Positions 7,275 through 13,776 of a stretch of DNA of 20,244 bases are shown in pieces. The stretch lies in NCBI GenBank assembly GCA_002438505.1, contig DJPI01000057.1:5214-25457 (forward strand). The letters run 5' to 3'. Every line of letters begins with the position of its first letter. The first letter of the stretch is position 1. This DNA comes from Ruminococcaceae bacterium UBA6416 (lineage in GTDB: Bacteria > Bacillota > Clostridia > Oscillospirales > Acutalibacteraceae). The notes below the pieces were generated by a model. That model ran no database searches. It had not been told where the DNA came from and saw only the letters and a program-made list of their open reading frames with translations. The position numbers were made by a program, and so were the translations under genes.

Positions 7275-8117
7275 ATGATACTTGTTACGGGTGCCGCCGG
7301 TCAGCTCGGCGGTGATGTCTGCAATGTTTTGAAAAGGAACAAAAAAGCTTTCATTCCGACCGATGCGGACACGCTTGACATTACGGACGAAATGGCTGTC
7401 AGGGCGTTTTTTGAATCAAACAGCATTTCTGCCGTTATCCACTGCGCGGCATACACTGCCGTTGACAAGGCGGAGGATGAAAGGGAAAAGTGCTTCCTTG
7501 TTAACGAAACGGGGAGCCGGAACCTTGCCCTTTGCGCCGGGGAAAAGAACGCAAAAATGCTCTATGTCAGCACAGACTATGTTTTCAGCGGCAACGGGCA
7601 ATCCCCTTTTGAAACGGATGATCCGAAAGGGCCTCTCAACGTCTACGGTGAAAGCAAGCTGAAAGGCGAAAACGCCGTTCTTGAAAACTGCAAAAAAGCG
7701 TTCATTGTCCGGACGTCATGGGTATTCGGAGAAAAGAACACAAACTTCATTGCAACAATGCTGCGCCTTTCAAAAACACATGATGAGCTGAATGTTGTCA
7801 ATGACCAGATTGGTTCTCCGACATACTCAAAGCACCTTGCCGTTCTGCTTTGCAAAATGGTTGAAACGGAAAAGTTCGGCGTTTACCACGCAACAAACGA
7901 GGGCTTCTGCTCATGGGCGCAGCTTGCCCGGGAAGCTTTTCTGATTGAAAAAAAGAGCACAAAAGTCAACCCGGTCAAATCGGAGGAATACAAAACAAGA
8001 GCAAAAAGGCCGCTCAACTCCCGGCTTTCAAAAGTCTCCCTTGACCTTTCGGGCTTTGAACGGCTCCCCTCATGGGAGAAGGCCGTCAGGGAATATCTTT
8101 CAAACATTTCTGAATAA
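7275..8117 (+). CDS. rfbD: dTDP-4-dehydrorhamnose reductase
   Basis: NAD(P)H-dependent reductase that makes dTDP-L-rhamnose, the donor for rhamnose in cell-wall glycans. 280 aa, normal length. It shows the short-chain dehydrogenase Rossmann motif VTGAAGQLGGDV (4-15), the catalytic triad region VSTDYVFSG (98-106), YGESK (124-128), and the family's late motif RAKRPLNSRLS (242-252). The ATG at 7275 lies 4 nt after the rfbC stop, with a GAGGTG site inside the end of rfbC. The longer frame from 7062 is only read-through over rfbC in another frame. The operon ends in a hairpin terminator at 8130. Confidence 0.96.
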   Translation: MILVTGAAGQLGGDVCNVLKRNKKAFIPTDADTLDITDEMAVRAFFESNSISAVIHCAAYTAVDKAEDEREKCFLVNETGSRNLALCAGEKNAKMLYVSTDYVFSGNGQSPFETDDPKGPLNVYGESKLKGENAVLENCKKAFIVRTSWVFGEKNTNFIATMLRLSKTHDELNVVNDQIGSPTYSKHLAVLLCKMVETEKFGVYHATNEGFCSWAQLAREAFLIEKKSTKVNPVKSEEYKTRAKRPLNSRLSKVSLDLSGFERLPSWEKAVREYLSNISE

Positions 8118-8129
8118 AATAAAAAAAGA

Positions 8130-8162
8130 CTCCGCAAAAGGCATTTAACACTTTTTGCGGAG
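8130..8162. terminator. Bidirectional terminator, rfbD / SGNH hydrolase
   Basis: 10-bp stem CTCCGCAAAA / TTTTGCGGAG. The minus strand continues into TCTTTTTTTATTTT, a strong terminator for the SGNH gene ending at 8182. The plus side has a weaker T-rich tail for rfbD. Confidence 0.88.
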
Positions 8163-8181
8163 CTTGTTATTTAATCTTGTT

Positions 8182-9765
8182 TCATCTTCTTGCCGCGGCG
8201 GAAAGCTTTCTTGCACCGTTGGCAATGTTCTTTCTGACATTAGCAGAAAGCTCACGGCCATCGGGAAGGGAGTCAATGAGCTTGTTAAGCAGTTTCTGGA
8301 GCGGGTCAAACTCAACGCGCATTGTTGAAAGAAGCTGGCGCACCATCAGAAGAACATTTCTGAATTTGACAAGTCTTTCGTTCTTCTTTGTCTGCTTTGT
8401 TTCGGAATAAGGGTCAATGCCGAGAATCTCAGATGCGGTGCGTGCACCGGAAACGCCGAAAACCTGTTCAACATCAATGCAGTCGGCAAAGGCAAGAGCG
8501 CCCATTTCAGTGAAGTGAATTCCGTCCTTTGTGAAGTGCTTGATGAATGCAGTTGGGTTCTTCGGCTGAGAAAGAGAGTCGGAATCAATATAACCATCGG
8601 CAATATCGTTGGTTTTAATCCATTCGTTAACTTCATCGCACATCTCCTGAAGCTCTTCCTTCCAGATGATGTCGTTCTTGTTTCCAAGAATATCACGAAC
8701 ATAGCCGTTCCACGGGGTGATTTCCATGAAGAAAATCTTTTTTCCGTTTTCGTGCGCGATATCGGTAAGCTTTTTGTAACCGTCAATTATCTCCTGAGCG
8801 GAAACATACGGCGCGTCATTGCCCATGCTTTTTGACGAGGGATGAAGAATATCATTAACGCCGATTTTAACGATTATGCGGTCGCAGCCGGTGATATCCA
8901 GAGCGTCACGCGTAAATCTGTCCATAACAGGGTCGCCGTAAAGATTTCCGATAAGTCCGGTTCCTTTATAAAAGAGGCGGTTGCCCATGATGCCGGCGTT
9001 AATAACGCCGATGTCATCTCTTCCCGCATCAACAAGACGTCCTGAAATGTAACCGGTCACGCCGTTAACAAGGGTTGAATCTCCGATGAAAGCCGCAGAA
9101 TATGCAGCTTCGGACTCGGTATAGCTGTCAATCGCCGTGAGGAACGGAATGATATGATAAGCATTTCCGCCGGTTGCAATGCTGACCTCGGAGGGATTAA
9201 CCATGTGGCCAAGGTCTTCGTTACCGCGAACGGCTCTTGAAAAATATGTTTTTCCGCAGAAAAGGCCGACCGTTTTAATCGGGGTTTCCTCGGTGATATA
9301 CATACTGACGGTTAGCCTTTCAAGCGCAGCGGTTTTGATGTCAACCTCGTCTGACCAAACGGTTTCACCGGCAGGAATAACAAGCTTTTTGCTTCCGCCG
9401 AATCTGAGCGCAGCCTCGGTATCGGTCAAAACGGCGCCGCTTTCCGATGTATCGGTTTTTGCAACAAATACGCTGGCAACGGTCACGTCTCTGTCGCCGT
9501 ATTCATTGGAAAACTTGAAGCGCAGCTTTTCGCCCGCGGTTGAAACGGTCAGCTCCGTCCTCAAGAGCGTTCCGGGAGAAACCTTTCCGTTAACGGCGAA
9601 ATTCGGGATATAGTCGGCAAGTGAGATATAAAAATCAACCGGAGCCGTGCCCCACGTTGCAATCCACTTTCCGTCCGAACCAACGGCGCCGGCCGGCAAA
9701 ACAATACAGCCCATGACCATTATCAGGGCAAGAGCAAGTGAAAGTATTCTGTTCGTTTTCTTCAT
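8182..9765 (-). CDS. Secreted two-domain SGNH/GDSL hydrolase
   Basis: Predicted extracellular esterase, probably acting on acylated carbohydrate; the substrate is inference. 527 aa. Signal peptide at 1-28 (hydrophobic core LSLALALIMVMG, possible cleavage after AGA). Residues about 30-215 form a beta-rich N-terminal domain. The SGNH catalytic domain follows, with block I AAFIGDSTLVNG (nucleophile S230), block II IMGNR (G261, N262), block III IGVND (G302, N304) and block V DGIHF (D414, H417), so all four signature residues are present. After about 455 there is an unusual basic tail of some 70 residues. The ATG at 9763-9765 has GGAGG 8 nt upstream. The gene is monocistronic, with its own promoter and terminator. 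A lipobox reading (VMGC) is possible but weak. Confidence 0.88.
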   Translation of the reverse strand: MKKTNRILSLALALIMVMGCIVLPAGAVGSDGKWIATWGTAPVDFYISLADYIPNFAVNGKVSPGTLLRTELTVSTAGEKLRFKFSNEYGDRDVTVASVFVAKTDTSESGAVLTDTEAALRFGGSKKLVIPAGETVWSDEVDIKTAALERLTVSMYITEETPIKTVGLFCGKTYFSRAVRGNEDLGHMVNPSEVSIATGGNAYHIIPFLTAIDSYTESEAAYSAAFIGDSTLVNGVTGYISGRLVDAGRDDIGVINAGIMGNRLFYKGTGLIGNLYGDPVMDRFTRDALDITGCDRIIVKIGVNDILHPSSKSMGNDAPYVSAQEIIDGYKKLTDIAHENGKKIFFMEITPWNGYVRDILGNKNDIIWKEELQEMCDEVNEWIKTNDIADGYIDSDSLSQPKNPTAFIKHFTKDGIHFTEMGALAFADCIDVEQVFGVSGARTASEILGIDPYSETKQTKKNERLVKFRNVLLMVRQLLSTMRVEFDPLQKLLNKLIDSLPDGRELSANVRKNIANGARKLSAAARR

Positions 9766-9847
9766 CAGTGATTCCTCCAAAGGGTAAAATGCATAACACA
9801 ACTGCTGAAGCCGAACTTCTCCTTCGTCCTCAGCAATTCTAAATAGC

Positions 9848-9876
9848 ATTATAGCGCAAATTGTAATAAGAGTCAA
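9848..9876 (-). promoter_or_regulatory. Promoter of the SGNH hydrolase gene
   Basis: Minus strand: TTGACT (9871-9876), 17-nt spacer, perfect TATAAT (9848-9853). The leader is about 75 nt. The 308-base gap from 9766 to 10073 holds this promoter, the terminator of the next operon (9993-10058), a GACAGCTGTC palindrome at 9977-9986 of unknown meaning, and AT-rich sequence without other support. Confidence 0.87.
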
Positions 9877-9992
9877 ATAAAACGGCTTATATTCATTGAT
9901 TTTAGTTAAATGTTCATAAAACTTTAAATTTGAGGCAAAAGCTGCATTAATTTTTCTAAAGAACTGTTAATATAAAGACAGCTGTCAACGAT

Positions 9993-10058
9993 CGCAAAAA
10001 AGAACTCCCCCGGCCGAATTCGGGAAGCGGCACTCGCTTCGAGAATCGGTCGAGGGAG
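9993..10058 (-). terminator. Structured intrinsic terminator of the lysine ABC transporter operon
   Basis: On the minus strand a 13-bp outer stem (CTCCC...GGGAG, one mismatch and one G-T pair) encloses a second 6-bp hairpin GAAGCG / CGCTTC. It is followed by TTCTTTTTTG. It lies 16 nt after the ATPase gene. It is larger and more branched than the other terminators here. Confidence 0.85.
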
Positions 10059-10073
10059 AAAATAATATAATGC

Positions 10074-10814
10074 TTATCTTTCAAGAAAACGAGAAAGGAA
10101 GTCACGCGTTTTTTGGTTCTGCGGATTTTCAAAGATGTCCTTCGGGGTGCCCTCCTCGCAAATCACACCGTCGGCCATGAAAACAACGTGGGACGAAACA
10201 TCCCTTGCAAACGCCATTTCATGCGTGACAACAATCATTGTCAGCCCTTCCTTTGCAAGGTTGCGCATAACCTCAAGAACCTCACCGACCATCTGAGGGT
10301 CAAGGGCGCTTGTCGGCTCATCAAAAAGGAGAACCTCCGGTTCCATTGCGAGGGCACGCGCGATTGCAACACGCTGCTTCTGTCCGCCGGAAAGCTGGGA
10401 GGGACGCGCTTCAATATACGGCGCCATTCCAACCTTTTCAAGATATTTCATTGCAATTTCCTTTGCTTCTTTGCGGCCGCGCTTCAAAACGGAAACCTGA
10501 CCGGTGATGCAGTTTTCAAGAGCGGACATATTATTGAAAAGATTGAACGATTGAAAGACCATTCCGACCTTGGCTCTGTATTTTGAAAGGCTCAAATCGC
10601 CCGCCGTGATATCCTTTCCGTGATAAAGAATCTTTCCCTTGGTTGGCGTTTCAAGGAGGTTGATGCAGCGCAGCATTGTGCTTTTTCCGCTGCCGGAGGC
10701 GCCGATGATGCTCAGAACATCGCCCTTTTCAACGCTGAGGTTAATGCCCTTGAGAACGCTGTTTTTTCCAAAGCTTTTTTCAAGCCCAATAAGCTCAATC
10801 ACCTTTTCAGCCAT
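10074..10814 (-). CDS. Amino-acid (probably lysine) ABC transporter ATP-binding protein
   Basis: ATPase subunit of a polar amino-acid uptake system (GlnQ/HisP family), 246 aa, normal length. Walker A GASGSGKST (38-46), Q-loop Q88 in VFQSFNLF, signature LSGGQ (141-145), Walker B VLLFDEP (161-167), and H-loop H198 in VVTHEM are all intact. The ATG at 10812-10814 follows GGAGG by 9 nt and overlaps the last 8 nt of the permease gene, indicating translational coupling. The longer frame from 10913 reads back into the permease gene and has no ribosome binding site. The lysine assignment comes only from the riboswitch heading the operon. Confidence 0.95.
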   Translation of the reverse strand: MAEKVIELIGLEKSFGKNSVLKGINLSVEKGDVLSIIGASGSGKSTMLRCINLLETPTKGKILYHGKDITAGDLSLSKYRAKVGMVFQSFNLFNNMSALENCITGQVSVLKRGRKEAKEIAMKYLEKVGMAPYIEARPSQLSGGQKQRVAIARALAMEPEVLLFDEPTSALDPQMVGEVLEVMRNLAKEGLTMIVVTHEMAFARDVSSHVVFMADGVICEEGTPKDIFENPQNQKTRDFLSRFLER

Positions 10815-11583
10815 GAACCTCTGCCTCCTTTTTAATGTGAATCTCCGCCGCACTGTTTGACTGCGAGCCGAAAACGGTGTAATTTTCCTTTCCCTCAAGC
10901 TTCTTTTCAACAAAGCGCAGAAGTCTTGTTATTGTGAAGGTCAAAATGAAGTAAAGAACGCAAACAACAAGATAGGTCTGGAAGGTTTCAAAGCTCTGCC
11001 TTTTGATAATGCCGGCAAAATAATAAAGCTCGGTGACTCCGATAACATTGAGAACGGAGGTGTCCTTGATGTTGATGACAAACTCGTTGCTGACCGAGGG
11101 AAGAATGTTGCGCATAACCTGCGGAATGATGACCTTGAACATTGTTTGTGAATGCGTCATGCCGATACTCATTGCACCCTCAAACTGCCCCTTATCGATT
11201 GAAATGATTCCGCCGCGGACAATCTCTGCCATGTATGCACCGGTATTGATTGAAACAATGAGGATACCGGACGGAATGAGCGGAAGCGTTTTTCCGCCCG
11301 TTGCAAAAGCATAACCCCAATAGATGACCATTGACTGAACCATCATCGGAGTTCCGCGGAAAATTTCAACATAAACCGCAATGATTGCATTGAGAATTTT
11401 ATGAAGCACACGCAAAACCGGGTTCTTCGACATCGGAGCCGTGCGGATAATACCGGTCAGAAGGCCGATTGCAAGACCGGCAACCGTTCCGATAAGCGCA
11501 AGGAGCATGGTGTTACCCACACCCTTTAAAAGCTGCGGGTAATACTTGATAACAATATTCAGAACATCTTGTAAAAAACTCAT
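10807..11583 (-). CDS. Amino-acid (probably lysine) ABC transporter permease
   Basis: Membrane subunit of the His/Glu/Gln/Arg/opine-type family, 258 aa. Several hydrophobic segments are visible (about 22-45, 62-92, 103-120, 175-195, 203-225). The family motif EIFRGTP is at 73-79, and the cytoplasmic coupling loop EGAMSIGMTHSQTMFKVIIP at 135-154. Only one permease gene is present, so the transporter presumably uses a homodimer. The C-terminal 25 residues are hydrophilic and lie in the stretch leading to the overlap with the ATPase gene. The ribosome binding site is weak (GGCGGAA, 4-5 nt before ATG). A hairpin at 11615-11646 lies between it and the binding-protein gene. Confidence 0.94.
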   Translation of the reverse strand: MSFLQDVLNIVIKYYPQLLKGVGNTMLLALIGTVAGLAIGLLTGIIRTAPMSKNPVLRVLHKILNAIIAVYVEIFRGTPMMVQSMVIYWGYAFATGGKTLPLIPSGILIVSINTGAYMAEIVRGGIISIDKGQFEGAMSIGMTHSQTMFKVIIPQVMRNILPSVSNEFVINIKDTSVLNVIGVTELYYFAGIIKRQSFETFQTYLVVCVLYFILTFTITRLLRFVEKKLEGKENYTVFGSQSNSAAEIHIKKEAEVHG

Positions 11584-11614
11584 ATAAATTCCGCCAAACT
11601 TCTTTTAATTTTAA

Positions 11615-11646
11615 GGCGGCCTTTGCGCTTTTGCTCAAAAGCCGCC
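11615..11646 (-). other. Intercistronic mRNA hairpin between binding protein and permease
   Basis: GGCGGC / GCCGCC stem extended by TTTG / CAAA after one mismatch, about 10 bp, located 19 nt past the lipoprotein stop. The minus-strand tail is TTAAAATTAAAAG, so it is not a good terminator. Such hairpins often stabilise the abundant binding-protein mRNA or cause partial termination; the role here is inference. Confidence 0.55.
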
Positions 11647-11665
11647 GGAGAATTCTTCAAGTTGA

Positions 11666-12592
11666 TTATTTCTTATAGATAACAACAAGGTTTGATTCAT
11701 AGTAAGGGTTGGTGAAGTCAATCTTCTCTCTGCGCTCCGCCGTTGGGCTCATGCCTGCAACGATTGCGTCAACTGCGCCGGAGTTGAGAGCCGGAATGAG
11801 TGAATCCCATTCATAGGAATAAATTTCAAGCTTCAGTCCAAGCTTGTTTGCAACATACTGCGCAATCTGAACATCATAGCCGTTTGCGAACTGGCCTTCC
11901 TTGCCCTCGCCGCTGATGGCCACTGCACCGAGCGTCTTTTCGTCTGAGGAGGTCTCTGTCCAGTTATATGGCTCATAAGCACATTCCATTGCAACCTTGA
12001 GTGTTCCGGTCGGGTTCGCCGGAGCTTCGCTTTCAAGAGCAAACTTTTCAACCTTTTCACCGTTCTTGATTGAAATGATCTGCTCCATGAGGGTTTCCTT
12101 CTGCTCTGTGGTGATACCTGCAAGAACATCATTGATTTTTGAAAGGAGATCAGAGCCCTTCTTCAAGCCGATTGCAACCGCAACATCATCTTCCGTAACC
12201 TTAAATCCGGTATCATTGTTCTTGAAAGCAAGATAGCCGAGGGAGCTGTCGTTTTTGCAAGCTGAAATTGCTGTCGGCTCTTCTGCAATATATCCATCGA
12301 TCGCGCCGCTTTTTACGGCCGTCAGAAGGTCTGAAAACTCGGGATATGTGTCACCCTGAACGTCTTCAATCTGTGAACGAGCATCGGCATGGAAGGTTCC
12401 GGTCTGAGCGGAAATTTTCATTCCCTTAAGGTCTGCGATTGATTTTGCAGCTGCAATGCCTGTTGCCGCCGCAGCGGAGCTGTTGTCCGGTGATGATGTT
12501 GTTGTGTTGTCATTACCGCCGCAAGCCGTGAGGCAAAGGGCGCAGAGAACAACCGCCATAACTACCGCTAAAATTCTTCTTACATTGCTCAT
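11666..12592 (-). CDS. Circularly permuted amino-acid-binding lipoprotein (probably lysine)
   Basis: Extracellular solute receptor of the ABC transporter encoded downstream, 308 aa. Lipoprotein signal peptide with lipobox LTAC (C24), then a Ser/Ala/Asn linker to about 45. Residues 48-175 match the usual second lobe of family-3 binding proteins: SIADLKGMKISAQTGT (51-66), SGAIDGYIAEEPTA (95-108), then the helical TTEQKETLMEQI end. Residues 197-308 match the usual first lobe: GTLKVAMECAYEPYNW (196-211), FANGYDVQIAQYVANKLGLK (235-254), SGAVDAIVAGMSPTAERREK (271-290, with the likely carboxylate-binding R287), and NPYYESNLVVIYKK at the C-terminus. The lobe order is therefore reversed. E104 sits where an amino-group-binding Asp is usual. 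The ATG at 12590-12592 follows AGGAG by 8 nt. Confidence 0.93.
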   Translation of the reverse strand: MSNVRRILAVVMAVVLCALCLTACGGNDNTTTSSPDNSSAAAATGIAAAKSIADLKGMKISAQTGTFHADARSQIEDVQGDTYPEFSDLLTAVKSGAIDGYIAEEPTAISACKNDSSLGYLAFKNNDTGFKVTEDDVAVAIGLKKGSDLLSKINDVLAGITTEQKETLMEQIISIKNGEKVEKFALESEAPANPTGTLKVAMECAYEPYNWTETSSDEKTLGAVAISGEGKEGQFANGYDVQIAQYVANKLGLKLEIYSYEWDSLIPALNSGAVDAIVAGMSPTAERREKIDFTNPYYESNLVVIYKK

Positions 12593-12616
12593 AATTAACA
12601 CTCCTAACATAAAATT

Positions 12617-12629
12617 CGGGCTTTGCCCG
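12617..12629 (-). other. Small hairpin upstream of the lipoprotein ribosome binding site
   Basis: CGGGC-AAA-GCCCG, a 5-bp GC stem between the riboswitch terminator and the AGGAG site (about 12601-12605). The position fits an mRNA 5'-stability or processing element if transcripts are cleaved; function unproven. Confidence 0.4.
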
Positions 12630-12634
12630 TGAGC

Positions 12635-12680
12635 AAAAATTTAAGCCTGCGCACCTTTTTCAATGAGGTATCACAGGCTT
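12635..12680 (-). terminator. Riboswitch-controlled intrinsic terminator
   Basis: Stem AAGCCTG / CAGGCTT (12674-12680 with 12643-12649), with further ACCT / AGGT pairing inside, followed on the minus strand by AAATTTTTG. The 5' arm region contains TGATA, which can pair with the TATCA of the aptamer's closing-stem 3' strand, giving a plausible antiterminator when lysine is absent. Confidence 0.82.
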
Positions 12681-12718
12681 TAAGTTCGTTACTTAAAAAT
12701 AGCGAAAATATCACTTAA

Positions 12719-12888
12719 TGATAGCGCTCCATATAAAAAACTATATGACAGTGCGGCGTCTGTTAAACGCAACCCCAGCTTCCACCCGGCGGCAACCGGC
12801 TTGAAAACTTCGGCGGAATCACCTTTCACTCACGAACGCTTGCCGGCGTTGAATCGCAAGATACTCATCTCATCCGCATCCTCTATCA
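12719..12888 (-). ncRNA. Lysine riboswitch (L-box) aptamer
   Basis: Cis-acting RNA that binds lysine and turns off expression of the downstream transporter. On the minus strand the 170-nt element is closed by P1 TGATAG / CTATCA. In order it shows the conserved L-box segments GATAGAGGATGCG, GATGAGTATC (loop-E type motif), GTGAAAGGTGATTCC, GCCGAAG, GCTGGGGTT, CACTGTC and GGAGCGCTATC. The length and order agree with the known class, for example B. subtilis lysC. It begins about 17 nt after the predicted transcription start, and an intrinsic terminator follows 38 nt after P1, so control is probably by transcription termination. Confidence 0.96.
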
Positions 12889-12911
12889 GGTGCTGTCTTA
12901 AATTTGACTTG

Positions 12912-12940
12912 ATTATAACCCTCGGTTTTGATTTTGTCAA
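12912..12940 (-). promoter_or_regulatory. Promoter of the riboswitch-controlled transporter operon
   Basis: Minus strand: TTGACA (12935-12940), 17-nt spacer, TATAAT (12912-12917), a full consensus match in both boxes. The predicted start is near 12905. The 465-base gap from 12593 to 13057 holds this promoter, the aptamer, the terminator and the short hairpin. Further right there is a weak AT-rich hairpin (TTTAACG / CGTTAAA, 13016-13035) that may end the LUD gene transcript. Confidence 0.93.
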
Positions 12941-13057
12941 CCTTTCTGGGCGGTTATTTTTAAAAACGGCATTCTTATGAAATTTTGCACAAAAATGAAA
13001 GCAATTATTGTAACATTTAACGAATATCCGTTAAAGATTCACTCCGCTTTTTCAAAA

Positions 13058-13651
13058 TCACATTCCAAGGTCATCGTCAATGATTATAACCTCAGCCTCC
13101 ATTCCCATCATCGGGCCAAAGTAAACGCAAAGCGCACGGCATATACGCTCGGCGCTTTTGCAGTCAAAGCAGCCCTTGTTGCTTTTGGCGCAGGGTGTAT
13201 TTTTGCCAAGTCTTGCGGCGTTTTTTGGCGCGGCAACATTTCTTGCCCGGTCAATCGCCTTTTCAAGAGTCGGCTCAATCTTGTTCCTTCCAAAAACAAA
13301 GTAAACCTTTTCATGGCCGAAAACGGAGGCGGCAACACGATTTCCCGTTCCGTCAATGTTGACAAGCTCTCCCGTTTCCGAAGCGGCGTTGACAGATGTG
13401 AGATAAACGCTGCAAAGAGCCGCATTTTTCCTTGCCTCTTCTCCCTGTTTCCAATGCCAGAACACAGTGTTGCTTTTTGAAAGCAAGTCAAAAACGCCAA
13501 GGGTATCAACGGTCTGCGAGCCGCCGATTCCAACGGAGGTGTTTTTAATTTCCGAAACGAGGTACTCTGCCGCTCGCTCTTTTGTTTCAAAAGCTTTGAC
13601 AGCATATCCCCTTAAAGTAAGGCTTTTTTTAATTTTTGAAAAATCAGTCAT
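13058..13651 (-). CDS. LUD-domain protein (LutC/YkgG-like, lactate-utilisation family)
   Basis: 197 aa. N-terminal helical part, then VGIGGSQTVDTLGVFDLL (40-57), VYLTSVNAASETGELVNIDG (82-101) and GNRVAASVFGHEKVYFVFG (103-121), the core of the LUD (DUF162) fold. The C-terminus has a cysteine-rich stretch, TPCAKSNKGCFDCKSAERIC (152-171), plus C175, ending in EVIIIDDDLGM. Related domains in LutB and LutC belong to a lactate oxidation complex, but lutA and lutB are absent here, and the role of stand-alone cysteine-bearing members is not known to me. The ATG at 13649-13651 has GGAG 9 nt upstream. The gene is monocistronic. The longer frame from 13765 would run through the promoter and is rejected. 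Confidence 0.88.
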   Translation of the reverse strand: MTDFSKIKKSLTLRGYAVKAFETKERAAEYLVSEIKNTSVGIGGSQTVDTLGVFDLLSKSNTVFWHWKQGEEARKNAALCSVYLTSVNAASETGELVNIDGTGNRVAASVFGHEKVYFVFGRNKIEPTLEKAIDRARNVAAPKNAARLGKNTPCAKSNKGCFDCKSAERICRALCVYFGPMMGMEAEVIIIDDDLGM

Positions 13652-13670
13652 TTCAATCAACTCCGAATTA

Positions 13671-13699
13671 ATTATACCGCAAAGACGGAAAATTTTCAA
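13671..13699 (-). promoter_or_regulatory. Promoter of the LUD-domain gene
   Basis: Minus strand: TTGAAA (13694-13699), 17-nt spacer, TATAAT (13671-13676). The predicted start falls close to the ribosome binding site (13661-13664), so the leader would be very short. Confidence 0.72.
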
Positions 13700-13701
13700 T
13701 C

Positions 13702-13747
13702 CCTTCAAAAAAGAGAACGGCACACCGGACCGAAAATCCGGTGTGCC
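13702..13747 (-). terminator. Terminator of the metallophosphoesterase gene
   Basis: Perfect 11-bp stem GGCACACCGGA / TCCGGTGTGCC with a 7-nt loop. On the minus strand it is followed by GTTCTCTTTTTTG. It abuts the LUD promoter. Confidence 0.9.
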
Positions 13748-13776
13748 AAAGATTGACTCAAACAAGGAAAAACCGA

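Noticed and set aside
9977..9986. Palindrome GACAGCTGTC with an adjoining TTGACA on the minus strand as a promoter or operator
   Set aside because: No -10 box at the right distance, and it lies downstream of an operon's terminator; a 10-bp palindrome alone is weak evidence.
11666..12592. The binding protein as a truncated gene that lost its first lobe
   Set aside because: The missing lobe is present at the C-terminus with its key motifs, so both lobes exist once; permutation explains this better than decay.
13016..13035. AT-rich hairpin TTTAACG / CGTTAAA as terminator of the LUD gene
   Set aside because: The stem is weak and has no T-run, so it is mentioned only as a possibility.
12977..13480. 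Plus-strand frame opposite the LUD gene and its 3' flank
   Set aside because: It overlaps most of the LUD coding region in antisense and has no ribosome binding site or domain.
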